Of a stretch of 64,000 nt of DNA, positions 53,869 to 64,000 are shown in pieces (position 1 is the first letter of the stretch; every line of letters starts with the position of its first letter). The position numbers and the translations under genes are program-made. The stretch comes from Ascarosepion bandense (Eukaryota > Mollusca > Cephalopoda > Sepiida > Sepiidae). The stretch spans positions 1,727,501 to 1,791,500 of the forward strand of contig JBBBDQ010001294.1 of assembly GCA_037127315.1 (NCBI GenBank), written 5' to 3'. Under the pieces are notes generated by a model, which saw nothing but the letters and a program-made list of their open reading frames with translations, had not been told where the DNA came from and searched no databases.

Positions 53869-54421
53869 TATTTTCTACCAAGTATTCAGTTGTGAAAGCA
53901 AAATATATAATATTTCATTACTTCAAAGCTTCCAAGAAAATTAAATTTCGGCATTTAATTACCCATATGGAGTTGACACGCCATTAAAAAATAACAAACG
54001 ACATGCCATTAAAAATAATAAATAACATGCCATTAAAAAAAAAAAAACAAAAAAAAAAACAAATCAATCAAATTAACCAAGTATTGGGTAGAAGCCTTCG
54101 TAGTGGTACAAGCATTAAGTCACAAGTCGCCGTGATCGAGGCTTTAGGTGTAATAATCTTGTTTAAACTGTTGATGATGCCAGATTATGCGCTCCATCTC
54201 AGAGACTAATATCCACCTATAAAATATAAAGTACAAATCGCTGGTTATGAAGAAACACAAATTTGCTTGAGCAGGTGTCTGCAACAGGGATTAGTTAACC
54301 ATCTAGTAAACGCTCTGGAAATTGATGATGCCTATAATAATATCTACTTTTTTGTTTTAGATGCGACAAATTGTTATGTCGTGAGTAAGAATAAATAACT
54401 CAACAACAGGAATAGGTTAAT

Positions 54422-54723
54422 TGTTGTATTCCGTGAAAATAGTATTTACAAAGGTTATTAGTATCCAATACAAGAATAAAGGTTAATCGTCTCAACCGTC
54501 GTAAGACGTAGTATGAGCAATGGGTACTTCCGGGTCGTCACCGGAAGTCTACGACTGACTTGTCGATCGGCTGCTCGGCACACACTATTTATTTTGCAAT
54601 AAATACAAAATTGTGGCACAAGGCCTATCGCTGCTCGGCACACTCTCCTACGTAGATGCCACCATTACTTTACATAGTAATGGAATAGTCCATTATAGCC
54701 GAATAGGCGCGGGCGTCCCAACA
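54422..54723 (-). mobile_element. Possible solo LTR (302 bp)
   Basis: On minus it starts TGTTGGGACGCCCGCGCC and ends CGGAATACAACA (TG...CA), like many Gypsy LTRs. It contains AATAAA (GCAAAATAAATAG) and a TATA-like GGCTATAATGG. A 14-bp sequence (TGTGCCGAGCAGC) is duplicated within it. I could not see a clean 5-bp target duplication, nor the internal gag-pol or a partner LTR. Confidence 0.45.
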
Positions 54724-54784
54724 CAAATGAATAACACAAATTCTCCAACTTTGATTTTCTTATGTCTTTTTCTATACTTAATAT

Positions 54785-55800
54785 TACCAATTCTTCTTCT
54801 ATGCGTCATGTCCCTTTGGGATGTGGTGATCATGACCCTCCACATCTTATCCCTTATAGTTCTTAACAACCTTTCTTTTATTACTCCTCCCAAACCCTGC
54901 CCACCATTCATTTGCTCAACCCCATCAAGTATGTCATGCATTGCTTTCTCCTGTCTCTCCCTTTATCTGTCCCGTGAGTATCAGATTCTCCAAGCTCTCC
55001 TTCCTCATTACATATCCCAGAAACTTCAGCTGTCTTTTTCTGATGTTAAGTATAAGTTTTCTTTTTGTTTCCGTCCTCTCCGTCCTCGTCGTTGGTATCC
55101 TCAACATTCTTCTGTAGAACAACATTTCGGTTGCTTGAAGTCTTTTCTCCATCTATGATGAGATGGTCCAGCATTCACTGCCATATTGAAGGACAGACAT
55201 CACATAACAATCCAGTACTCTCTTCTTTGTTTCTAATGAAGTTTTTTTGTCTCTCCAGGCTCTACTTAGCCTTTGAAATGTATTCTTGGGCATCTCAATA
55301 CGCGTTCAGAGCTCATTGTTGCACTTTCCGTCCTCTGTTAGAATACTTCCCAGGTATTTAAATTTCAGTACCTGATTGATTTCAGCATCCCCGACTTGTA
55401 GTTGGCATTTTGGGCTGCTCTTTTTATTGATAAACATGCATTCAGTTTTCTTGAAGTCTATGTTTAGTTCTTTCTTTTCTCTTTCTTAACCATCTAGGGC
55501 CATTCGTATCATATTTGATACAGTATTTCCCTATAAGGAAACATTTGGTATTTTCCTATAAGGAAACATTTGGTATTCATTGACTGAGCAGTCAGTACTG
55601 CTTTCATTTGAAATTTATAAAATATTTCTCTTAAAAAATTTTTCAGGAAAATATTTCTTTCAAGGCTTGTTTTCATACTGTATCAAATATGATACGAATG
55701 GCCCTAGAGGGTTAAGATACCTTTTGTAGGGGGCCATGTAGTTTCTTTTTCCGTGTCTGTTATCAGTAATGTATCATCTGCGTATCTTCACGTAGCCTTA
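54785..55800 (-). pseudogene. LINE-B RT C-terminal half, interrupted by a MITE
   Basis: Minus frames encode, N to C: the YADDTLLITDTE region (55790 to 55716), then after the MITE the region of KTECMF and CQLQVGDAEINQVLKFKYLG (55485 to 55330), RIEMPKNTFQRLSRAW (55320), MVFYRRMLRIPTT and ETKRKLILNIRKRQLKFLGY, MRKESLENLILTGQIKG, then TIRDKMWRVMITTSQRDMT and a tail near 54795. Without the 222-bp insertion the ORF alignment is continuous. Stops and frameshifts make it dead. Confidence 0.85.
55490..55711. mobile_element. piggyBac-type MITE, TTAA-flanked
   Basis: TIRs of 37 bp (55490-55526 and 55675-55711) differ at one position: CCATCTAGGGCCATTCGTAT and, in reverse complement, CCCTCTAGGGCC.... TTAA flanks both ends (55486-55489, 55712-55715). 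TTAA duplication and CCCT-like ends fit piggyBac elements. It has no transposase, so it is non-autonomous. The interior resembles R2, and CCTATAAGGAAACATTTGG is tandemly duplicated. Confidence 0.85.
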
Positions 55801-55869
55801 ATGAATTAAGAATTACTTTGAAATTATCAAAGATCTTGTTACACCTAGAAACTTCTTCAATAATTATTC

Positions 55870-57045
55870 CCTTCAATACGTAGGTGATCATAGCCCTCCA
55901 TATCTTCCTGTTCCTTGTAGCTCATAATACATACGCTTTCTCCTGTCACCCCATCCATTTACTCAAGCCCATCAAGTATGTCACACTCTGTTTTCCCCTG
56001 ACTCTCATTCCTTCTCTGTGACTATCAGATTTTCCTAGCCCTCTTTCCTCATTTCGTGTTCTACAAATGTCAACTGTCTCTTCCTGGTGTTATGTATACA
56101 TTTTCTTTTCGATTTCATTCTCTCCCAAACCTTGTCGTGGCTCACATATTTAGTTCATGCAGTATCCTCAACATCATTCTGTAGAACTACATTTCTGTTG
56201 TTTTGGGTCTTTCCTTCATTTTAGACTAGATTATTTAGCATTCACTGTCATATAAAAGGACAGATATCACATAACAATCGAGTAGTCTTTTCTCTGTTTT
56301 CAACAAAGTTTTCCTTTCACTCAATACTCAGCTTAACTTTTGGAATGCGTTCTTGGCCATGCCAATACGCCTGTTGTTCTAACAGAAGACGTAAAAATTA
56401 TCAGGTATTTAAATTTTTGTACCTGCTTGATCTTAAAATCCTCGATCTGTAATTGGCATTTTGGACTCCTTTTTTTGCTGATGACTATGAATTCAGTTTT
56501 TCTGTAGAAAGTTTTGGGGTTTCTTTTCCGTGTCTGCTATCAGCACTGTGTCATCTGCATATCTAATATTGTTTAGGTTGTATCCGCCAATGATGAATCC
56601 TACAGTTTTTCTGTAGAAAGTTTTGGGGTTTCTTTTCCGTGTCTGCTATCAGCACTGTGTCATCTGCATATCTAATATTGTTTAGGTTGTATCCGCCAAT
56701 GATGAATCCTACAGTTTTTCTGTAGAAAGTTTTGGGGTTTCTTTTCCGTGTCTGCTATCAGCTCTGTGTCATCTGCATATCTAATATTGTTTAGGTTGTA
56801 TCCCCCAATGATGAATCCTGGCAGAACTTTTAGTTAGGTTTATCCGGTGAGAAGACACGTCCTTGTCTTACACCCATTTCTGTATATGTGCTGAACTCTT
56901 TACCTCTCTGTATACAGGTGTTTTGCTGCCAGTATAGTTTCTTGCTTCTTTTTAATGTTTTTTTTTTCTTGAATATATCAAGGAATATGTGAAGGTTATA
57001 TTTTTGTGGCGTTAGAAAATTCAATTACTGACAATCATTCAATTC
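55870..57045 (-). pseudogene. Second LINE-B copy with triplicated RT segment
   Basis: Minus strand: the N side near 57045 to 56830 includes RKYNLHIFLDIF, QQNTCIQRGKEFSTYTEMG and VRQGRVFSPDKPN (RT palm region); then the YADD region three times (see next entry); then CQLQIEDFKIKQVQKFKYL, YSIVM-ISVLLYDSEC remnants and the C terminus near 55880. Many frameshifts. Confidence 0.85.
56494..56818 (-). repeat. 109-bp tandem triplication over the RT active site
   Basis: CAGTTTTTCTGTAGAAAG begins at 56494, 56603 and 56712 (period 109). In minus translation each unit carries NLNNIRYADDTVLIADTE. Units 1 and 2 look identical and unit 3 differs by about 2 bases. A 109-bp unit is not a multiple of three, so successive copies are out of frame. 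Confidence 0.95.
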
Positions 57046-57069
57046 GGGGAAACATCTTCATTCCATGAA

Positions 57070-57250
57070 AGTATAAATGTTAAAAAATATATTATAAACT
57101 TAGGTTCAGATCTGTTTGCAATTTTTCCCTTAACATTATATCATTTGTAAGTTTTCTTGTCCATCGCCATGATCTGGATAGCTATTTGTTAAACCAGAAG
57201 ATTTTTCTTAGAGATTTCCATGTTGGAATATTTTCCTGCCCACCACGTAT
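57070..57250. repeat. R1 repeat fragment
   Basis: TTGTCCATCGCCATGATCTGGATAGCTATTTGTTAA and GAGATTTCCATGTTGGAATA resemble 51835-51905. 57251-57854 shows no recognisable feature. Confidence 0.55.
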
Positions 57251-57854
57251 CCTCGTTCTCACTTCGAGAAAGAAAGTTACTAACGGTGTTGTGCTGGAGC
57301 ATGTATAATCCTGGAGTATACATCTTCTGCTTTGTCAACATCGACTTCAATAGCTGGGTCAGGTACATCGAATAAATAATGACCGAAAGACATTATGTAC
57401 GGCGAGCTGGCCAAGGTTATGCCGTTCGGTAGGCCGACCTACACTACGTTGCAAGGATCTTACAGTCATACCTTGAAACAATTAGCAGACGAACACAGTA
57501 GATAGCGCCATACTGTTCAATGGGAAAAGGTGAAACCAACTGTTGAAAATCAGAAAACAACGACGGAAACAATGTCAGACCGTCATTCTACATTCCAGCT
57601 TCGTCTGTCACGCCTGAAGAAGAAAGTGCCATTAAAAAATTGGCCTGTTAAACCCCTCCAGACGCTGCTCACCAAAAGATTGGATGTTTGACCAAAGAGG
57701 GTGCTACCATTATCTTGCGACAGAAAAGGACGCTTGCTACTACTAATAATAATATTTTACATATCAAAACTATCAATGTAAATCACGTGAGAATATCTGT
57801 CTTTTATTACTGTAATAAAGCGACCAAGAACGATTTTAACAAGGCCTTAAATTT

Positions 57855-58082
57855 TCAGTTTAGCAGCCAGTCCAGGATCAGCTGAATTTTCACCATCAAT
57901 TCCTGTACAAAGGATTTTTTTCTTTCAGTGGTAAAACCTAATGCTTCACATTGATTCCTTCCTACTTGAATGGCTTCTTGATAGCACTTTTCAAGTGGTT
58001 CTATTCTTTTTTCAAAAATTTGCTTTATTTCTGCCGTGAACAAAGTGAGGTTAATGACATTTTTTAACTTTTTTCTTTCCAA
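57855..58082 (-). other. Coding-like segment, unknown (about 75 codons)
   Basis: Minus frame rich in charged residues (includes KQIFEKRIEPLEKCYQEAIQ and GRNQCEALGFTTERKKSFVQ, coiled-coil-like). There is no ATG at the start (an upstream stop is close) and it ends with a stop. Could be an exon, a gag-like remnant or chance. Not recognised. Confidence 0.3.
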
Positions 58083-58209
58083 TGATTAGGAGGTCTACAA
58101 AATCTTTTTAAATACCTGAAGCTCATCAAAAGAAATCAAATTTGCTTTGTTATTGGTTCTGAGCTGACATCTAGGTTTCAATCACTTTCGCACAGCCGTA
58201 TATTTTCTG

Positions 58210-58545
58210 TAAATATTTTCATGATAATTGTTTTGATGAACTATAGTATCGATGAATTTAACCGCCGTACTAGACTGTCGGCAATGCCTCATCATTTTCC
58301 AGTTGAAATGGCGAGATGCAACCGTAAGTTCTATGGTAACAGTTTCTTCTATCACCTTTCTGACATGTGTAACATTTTATTTCTTCCTGCTTTCCTTCTT
58401 CAAAAATTTTTTCGGCATCTTCTGTTTTCTTAATTTCTGTTATTTTATTGATCTCTCTCATTATTTTTCTCATATTTTCTCTGACTCTGTAACATCATGA
58501 GTCTTGGTATCTTTACTACCTTGCTTGTGTTGAAATGATTAAAAC
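58210..58545 (+). pseudogene. LINE-A C-terminal region and start of 3' UTR
   Basis: In mixed plus frames: TRLSAMPHHFPVEMARCNRK, FYGNSFF and a T-rich 3' UTR, ending near ATGAGTCTTGGTATC...GTGTTGAAATGATT (a remnant of the tail). Confidence 0.7.
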
Positions 58546-58589
58546 GTAAATGCATATTATATCATTGATAGCTCTCAGGGATTCAGTTT

Positions 58590-59095
58590 CTAAAAAATAA
58601 ATGAATTTTCTGCAATCTTTTTTTCAGTTCTTTGTTTCTCCAGAAAGCAGAATAATTTAAGTAACATCTTTTCTGTTCTATATTTTCTCTTTTAGTTTAC
58701 AAAATACTGCTGGTACTAATGCTATTTTTCTGATTATATCTTTTAGTGTTCCACGAACTACTGATTCTAAGAACCTAAACGTGATTACTTTTTGCATCTT
58801 TTTCATCTACAGTTATTTCATCTTTCTGCATTTGTTTCAAGCTCCATTTTTGCAGCTTTGTAGATGTAAATTGCAATTGAGCAGCTCCTTCCCATGAACC
58901 GCTGCTTTTTGAAACCGATTACTTCCCCAATCACCACAATCTTAACGCAAGCCCCTATAACGAATCGCTCTTGGGCCTTTTACAAAGTGAACATCATTGT
59001 AAAAAAGATATCTAAGGTTTCCTAATTATTTTGGATATCAGTGTTGTATCATCAGCATGTCGAATATCTTTTGCCAAAAGCTCTTGATAGTGTGG
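58590..59095 (-). pseudogene. RT-like fragment (HADD box), family unclear
   Basis: Minus strand at about 59075-59030 encodes KDIRHADDTTLISKI, a YxDD-type RT box with H for Y. Downstream on minus the texture fits an RT C-terminal region but is badly broken. Possibly a third LINE type. Confidence 0.4.
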
Positions 59096-59100
59096 TATTA

Positions 59101-59150
59101 TTTTATTTTATTTATTTATTTATTTTATTTTATTTTATTTTATTTTTTTG
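59101..59150. repeat. (TTTA)/(TTTTA)n microsatellite
   Basis: TTTATTTTATT units, about 45 bp. Confidence 0.9.
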
Positions 59151-59239
59151 ATTAGCTAAACTCTGTGGAAAAATCACAGATATATTGAAAATTCTGAAAT
59201 GATTATTACTTTAGTAAAGAACAAATCTGTTCTCCTTTA

Positions 59240-60070
59240 ACCACCATATACAATCTTTCCTACCTGCCATCAGTATGGAACAAGCTAGGAAGCAATAACC
59301 TGCGCCTCCCAAGCCTCACTCTCTCATCCGATCTCAAGTGGAAAAACTACATCAAATCAATAACTACGGCTACTATTAGGAAGGTGTCGGGCTATGAAGC
59401 TTTTCTCGTCAGAATCCATCTCGCACATATACAAATCTACCATTTGTCCGTACATTGAATACTGTTGCCATATCTGGTCGGGTTCTCTTGCTATTTATCT
59501 CAAGGTTCCCGACAAAATTCAAAGGAGGGTCTGCAACGATCCCGGTTTGGTAGCCCACTTTCTCACCGACAGGATGTGATTTCCCTTTGTCTTACCTACT
59601 AATATTTTCACGGCTTCTGCTCTGTGGATTTTATCTCATTGGTGCCCCCTCTACACGAATTTACTCGTGTTACTAAATTGGCAACTAGGTCGCACCCTTT
59701 TACAGTCCAAACAGGCAAATGTAACTTCTACTTCTACTCAACCCTGTTTCTTTTTTCGCACTTCCCCTCTGCGGGACTTCCTTCCGTATACTTGCTTTCC
59801 TGATAGCTACGATCTCCAGTAGTTTAAATGCAACGTTAATTGCAATCTTTTATCTACCTGATTCCCATCTTTCTCTTATCCTTTCCTCGCTACTCTTGCA
59901 TCTTCTTCCTTCGCACTCTACTCCCACGTAACGCCCTGCACACTAGTCTTCCTATTTTTCTCTTATACTCCCTGTATCTTGTTCCTTTTTCTTTTTGCTC
60001 TCCCTTCGTGTAACTCCTCTGCGCACCAGTGGCAGTACTGCCTTTATTGGGGTGAAACAATTATAAAAAA
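59240..60070 (+). pseudogene. LINE-A, longest copy in the window
   Basis: Plus frames: LRLPSLTLSSDLKWKNYIKS, then ISHIYKSTICPYIEYCCHIW and SLAIYLKVPDKIQRRVCNDP, then with frameshifts the region for LNWQLGRTLLQSKQANVTST and FRTSPLRDFLP. The 3' end has GTAACTCCTCTGCGCACCAGTGGC...TTGGGGTGAAACAATT and an A-rich run. Catalytic RT motifs are absent. An internal TACGCCCTGCACACTAG near 59930 suggests a duplicated tail. Confidence 0.8.
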
Positions 60071-60604
60071 GAACAAAAAACAAACAAACAAACAAACAAT
60101 AAAGGTAAAAACAATACCACTATGTTTATTTATTTATTTTTTCCACTATGTTGATTTTGTCCTTCTTTTAAAAAGCACATATACTTTGTCTTCGATTTGA
60201 TGGAAGTTTGACACGATACGGTCTATCCGTGGCCGACTCTTGTCTAATTTTCCTGAGAAAACGTTTTTGACAAAAATAAATATAGACTTTTTTTTTAATT
60301 TTTCAACCAGTATCCTTACTCTCAAATTTTTCTCTTTCTCTTTATCAAGACAGACATACATTAACCATATTTTTTATTGTTCATTTTTGTTCAGAATTTG
60401 TTTGAGGCAACGTACAATAACAGAACGTCCATTTGTGACATCAGATAGACATTTATCATGTTCACATTCATTTAAATCGTTCATCAGTGTTCTACTTTAC
60501 CTTCTTTCTGTCATGAGCAAAGGCAGATTGGTGAATTTTTTGAGTAAAATGTGCTTAAATTACATAAAAAAAAACTTAAATTTTTAAACCAGTAGCTTTT
60601 CTTC

Positions 60605-60628
60605 CCCAAATCCACGTCTCTCTCCCCT

Positions 60629-60659
<31 letters not shown>

Positions 60660-60881
60660 GTATATATATTTATATTTTTTCAAACAATTCTCAAACAATC
60701 CAAGCCAGTAGAAATCATATTATACTGTTTTACTATATATATATATATAATAAACAATCTTTCCACTCAAATGCGAGTATCCATTAAAAAATTTAAAAAA
60801 TAATGATGTTAAACAATTTCAAATACAAATATGTCGACTAATGCCAGTTTCGTAAGTTTCCGCATAATTCACTAATATCAG

Positions 60882-60958
<77 letters not shown>

Positions 60959-60960
60959 AG
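60605..60960. repeat. Microsatellites and a TIR-element end
   Basis: (CT)n at 60635-60659; TA runs at 60735-60748 and 60884-60957 (interrupted once). CCACTCAAATGCGAGTATCC at 60763 matches the 3' arm of the element at 20383. 60071-60604 holds nothing recognised. Confidence 0.85.
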
Positions 60961-61041
60961 GTAAAGAGAACCAGCAGTTTTAGTATTCCGAGTTCTCCGG
61001 CATTTACTTTTTTAAAAATGTTCAATACAACATATATCATA

Positions 61042-61195
61042 GAGGAATATATATATATATTAGTCATCTACATACAAGCCTGTTTCGCTGTATCACAGCT
61101 CATCAGTGTGGCTAGACGCATCCACTTGCTTCTGGCCGGGATCGAAACTCGACCGATTTGGTGTCAGTCAGTCGCTAAGCCATCGACGCATGGAA
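61042..61195 (-). mobile_element. SINE-C copy with (TA)n tail
   Basis: Minus: GATGGCTTAGCGACTGACTG (A-box side), GTCGAGTTTCGATCCC (B box), GAGCTGTGATACAGCGAAAC, GTAGATGACTA and (TA)n. Same order as 25262-25422. 61196-61854 holds nothing recognised. Confidence 0.75.
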
Positions 61196-61854
61196 TCAGA
61201 GAAAGGAAATTTCATCGTGTTGTATATAAGCAGTGTATACACACGCCAGTCACCGAAAGAACTCAATTCATTTCTGAAGAGTCACGCATATAGCAGAAGT
61301 GGAAACTGTTTTTAAAATTTTCTTCTCCAGAGAGCTCAATCGTAATGAGAGCATAATATTTAGTTATAATATATATAAAACAATAAATTTCGAATCACCT
61401 CATATGAGTAATATATCGGCAGACGATAATGTCAGTCGTCTGTCTTGTTAACCCCGGTGTGGACTGAGTTCATGTCGGAACTACAACAAATTTCGGGCAG
61501 ACGAAATGATCAGGTGGACGATTTTTGTCTTAAAGGGAAGACGTTATATAAAAGTAAATTCCGAATATTAACCATATGACATACATTCTCTCCTCTCTAA
61601 TTCTTCTAATGCCGAAAATATAATTAATTTAGATTCTTCCCTCTCTATAACCGCTACACACTTAGTGTTTATAATTTACAAAATTCCCTACTCTTTAAGA
61701 TCTCCTTAACACCATTTTCATTTATACGTTAATTTTTATTTATGTTAAAACATGTTATGTTATTCTTAAACTTCTCCTTTTTTATTCTTCTTTTTAAGCT
61801 ATATTAAATTTTTATTCTTTATATAACCCCAACTTAATGTCATAAGGTTAATTT

Positions 61855-62285
61855 TCGAGATATTATATAACTTTATATAACGAAGGTAAGGCAGCTCGGA
61901 AATCCCTCAGATCGTTATGATAGGAAGAGAACTCCCGAATTTGTTGGTGAGGGCCTCAGACTCAACACAGTGTCCTACAAGTGACTTAAGGAGCTACTAC
62001 TGCCCTGGGTCAAGAAGATGACTGCTGGATGATTCTATGCCTGGCAAAAAAACTCTTCAGTATCTCACACAAGCAGGAGAACCCAGTTATGGCTGTCAGA
62101 CAATTTCTGTGACCACATCACCCCCTTACCTGCAGACCTCAATATCTTTGATTATCATGTGTAGAGCGCAGTTGAGCAAGACACCAACAAAATTCCTAGT
62201 AACCAAAGATAAACTCAAGGCAAGTATTCACCAACTTAAACAAGGGGATTGTCGAGGCCGTGAATGAAACCAATAGCGATTTTAT
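61855..62285 (+). pseudogene. Mariner-like transposase, C-terminal half
   Basis: Plus frames: NTVSYK, LKELLLPWVKKMTAG, then YAWQKNSS-SHTSRRTQLWLSDNF (the QxDSAP-HTS region that carries the second catalytic D in relatives, lost here to N/S changes), CDHITPLPADLNIFDYHVW and NKIPSN. This belongs to a different mariner-type subgroup from the copies at 6025 and 17149. No TIRs were found. The SINE-A begins just after. Confidence 0.7.
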
Positions 62286-62298
62286 TCAATAAATGTAT

Positions 62299-62606
62299 GT
62301 GCGTTGTGGTACAGTGGATATCGGCTCGGAACAAGAAATCAGCAGAGCCGAGTTCGAATTCCAGTTGAATCCATTGTATTCACTTACGCGCAAATACCCT
62401 TGGGAAAGGTATTAATCCGTCTATTCCTTCCAGTTATGGGTTAAATAGCAGGACAGATTGGGTTCTATAGCCTTGGTCGGCAACCAGTCTACCGCAGAAA
62501 GCAATGGCAACCTACTGCGGGATAATCTTCTGCCCAGTCAGTCATGTCTCTTTCGAGACATGATCGCCCAAGCGTGTATCACGTATGGCACTTTAACTGA
62601 CTGACT
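62299..62606 (+). mobile_element. SINE-A copy, full length and well preserved
   Basis: GTGCGTTGTGGTACAGTGG, GAGTTCGAATTCC, the body, GTCTCTTTCGAGAC and CACTTTAACTGACTGA. Probably one of the younger copies, as it is closest to the majority sequence. Confidence 0.93.
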
Positions 62607-62642
62607 CTAGTATTTCAAGATATTTTTGTGTAATTTTTGCTG

Positions 62643-62646
62643 AGTC

Positions 62647-62684
<38 letters not shown>

Positions 62685-62829
62685 TTGATGAGGTGGATAA
62701 TTTTTGTCTAAATTATGCCCAAATGAAAATAACATTGACATGTCATTTTAAGAGATATCTCTTAAAATGAGATGTCACTGTTATTTTCATTTGGGCATAA
62801 TGTAGACAAAAATTATACCACCGCATCAA

Positions 62830-62881
<52 letters not shown>

Positions 62882-62885
62882 GACT
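62643..62885. mobile_element. Foldback element, 243 bp
   Basis: A near-perfect palindrome around 62756/62757 (AAGAGATATCTCTT): AGTCCACT-(TA)n-CTTGATGAGGTGG... left, ...CCACCGCATCAAG-(TA)n-AGTGGACT right. The arms contain TTTTGTCTAAATTATGCCCA / TGGGCATAATGTAGACAAAA and TATTTTCATTTGGGC. No coding capacity. Confidence 0.9.
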
Positions 62886-63179
62886 CTCTTATAGTAAACG
62901 ATAGATGAGGGTAAGCAGTGGATGGTCCCCTTCGTTTTACACTTAAGTACAGGATTTCTGTCCTGCATGCACTTGTGTTGAACTATTAGCCATCCAGCTA
63001 CCGATCAACCTGCACGAAGATTTGATTAAAGTAATCAGTTGCTTCTGCGTCCAATATACTTATCCTTGAATTTGATTTGATAAGTGACATTTGAATTTAT
63101 AAATAAAATTGTTTCTCTGTAATTTGGATCTTGCACTTGAGCTGCTGTTGTTTTTGTTGACGATAAGGTTGGCTATTTT

Positions 63180-63180
<1 letters not shown>
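62886..63180. other. No feature recognised
   Basis: Mixed sequence without repeats or open frames of note. Confidence 0.4.
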
Positions 63181-63183
<3 letters not shown>

Positions 63184-63250
<67 letters not shown>

Positions 63251-63274
63251 ATAGATAGATAGATAGATAGATAG

Positions 63275-63313
<39 letters not shown>
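63184..63313. repeat. (TA)n(GT)n(GATA)n compound microsatellite
   Basis: About 16 TA, then about 16 GT, then two GATA runs separated by GTAGATA. Confidence 0.97.
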
Positions 63314-63339
63314 CTGTGTGCGTGCATGTAACATTATGT

Positions 63340-64000
63340 TTGATTTTTGGCAGAAACTAAAATACGCTTAAAGATGCTTGAGACTTAAATATAAAGCCGA
63401 TTAATATTATTAACCTATAGACTCAAGTATAAACACTACCAATGTTTAGCTACAGATCACTGAAAGTCTAATCAGTGTTTAGCTATAGACTCAAGTATAG
63501 CCCCGGTCAATCTTTGGCCATACACTCGAGTATAAAACCAACCAATATTTGGTCATAAACTAAATTATAAACCCTACAGTTATTAACGACTCAAGTGTAA
63601 ACTCTGCCAATATTTACTTACAGATAAATGTACGCCCAACAAATGTTTATCCATAGACTCAAGTAAAACCCCGATCAATCTCTGCCTATAGACGCAGATA
63701 TTAAATCGACCAATATTTGCTCATTGACTCATGTATAAACTCTACAATTATGAACGTATGGAATCAAGTATAAACTCTACTGATGTTCACCTACAGATAA
63801 GTGTAAACTGATAACTATTTATCTATAGACTCAAATATAGTCCTGATCAATCTTTGCTTATAGACTCAATTATAAAACCAACTAATATTTGCCCATAGAT
63901 TCAAGTGTAAAGCCTACAAATATTATAGACTTAAGTATAGAACCTACCGATTTTTATCTACATATAAGTATAAACCCGATCAATGTTTATCTGAATGATC
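63340..64000. repeat. Minisatellite with higher-order periodicity
   Basis: Monomers of about 34-40 bp (TATAGACTCAAGTATAAACC, then (C/G)ATCAATGTTTG/ATT). Groups of about five repeat at 63485, 63653 and 63825 (periods 168 and 172), each starting ATAGACTCAA...CCCCG(A/G)TCAATCT. It continues past the window edge. Confidence 0.9.

Noticed and set aside
54613..55158. 181-codon plus frame
   Set aside because: Antisense of LINE-B; recognisable RT motifs are on minus.
63240..63313. GATA-factor binding cluster
   Set aside because: Simple GATA microsatellite; no evidence of regulation.

Overview
This window looks like non-coding DNA from a large, repeat-rich animal genome, most likely a cephalopod (octopus-type) mollusc. 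The lineage call rests on remembered resemblance of its SINE and LINE families to octopus repeats, not on a search. Evidence for a metazoan setting is the very AT-rich sequence, dense microsatellites, many tRNA-derived SINEs and broken animal transposons (mariner, Tc1, Helitron, Penelope-like, non-LTR). I found no intact host gene, no functional tRNA or rRNA gene and no CRISPR array. Long open frames in low-complexity tracts are translations of GAAA, TTC, CA or TA repeats.

Main families, with names used only here. SINE-A: tRNA-derived, about 300 bp, about 19 full or partial copies; it ends in a hairpin-rich 3' domain (TCAGTCAGTTAAGTGCCATA when read in reverse) instead of poly-A. A relative carries a 5S rRNA-like head fused to a tRNA-like head and shares the SINE-A body. 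LINE-A: jockey/CR1-like reverse transcriptase ends with a shared 3' tail. LINE-B: endonuclease/reverse-transcriptase type (YADD box, ends GHGT, then GAA repeats). A Penelope-like element keeps RT and GIY-YIG-like parts. Unnamed interspersed families are called R1 to R6 and TR160.

Layout. 0-10 kb: purine and pyrimidine tracts, seven SINE-A copies or fragments, a mariner remnant, several two- or three-copy tandem repeats, LINE-A ends. 10-17 kb: a cleanly inserted Helitron inside a minisatellite, LINE-A/LINE-B pieces, a TR160 array and long GAAA tracts. 17-24 kb: a 3-kb mariner split by LINE-B and SINE sequence, two inverted-repeat elements with tRNA-like centres, the Penelope-like element and an AT-rich minisatellite. 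24-31 kb: LINE fragments, SINEs and a long CA-rich array. 31-40 kb: R1, two LTR/promoter-like regions, a TTC tract and a deleted Tc1-like element. 40-49 kb: the 5S/tRNA SINE, SINEs with target-site duplications, R2, LINE-B copies and inverted SINE pairs. 49-60 kb: a large direct duplication, R1/R6, a perfect 20-bp hairpin, a possible solo LTR, LINE-B interrupted by a TTAA-flanked MITE, and a 109-bp triplication over the RT active site. 60-64 kb: a second mariner-like fragment, a full SINE-A, a 243-bp foldback element and a higher-order minisatellite.

There is no evident operon-like or pathway-level cooperation. The biology visible here is the interaction of mobile elements: nested insertions, SINE/LINE 3'-tail sharing, and one apparent microhomology-driven exchange between a mariner and a Penelope-like element.
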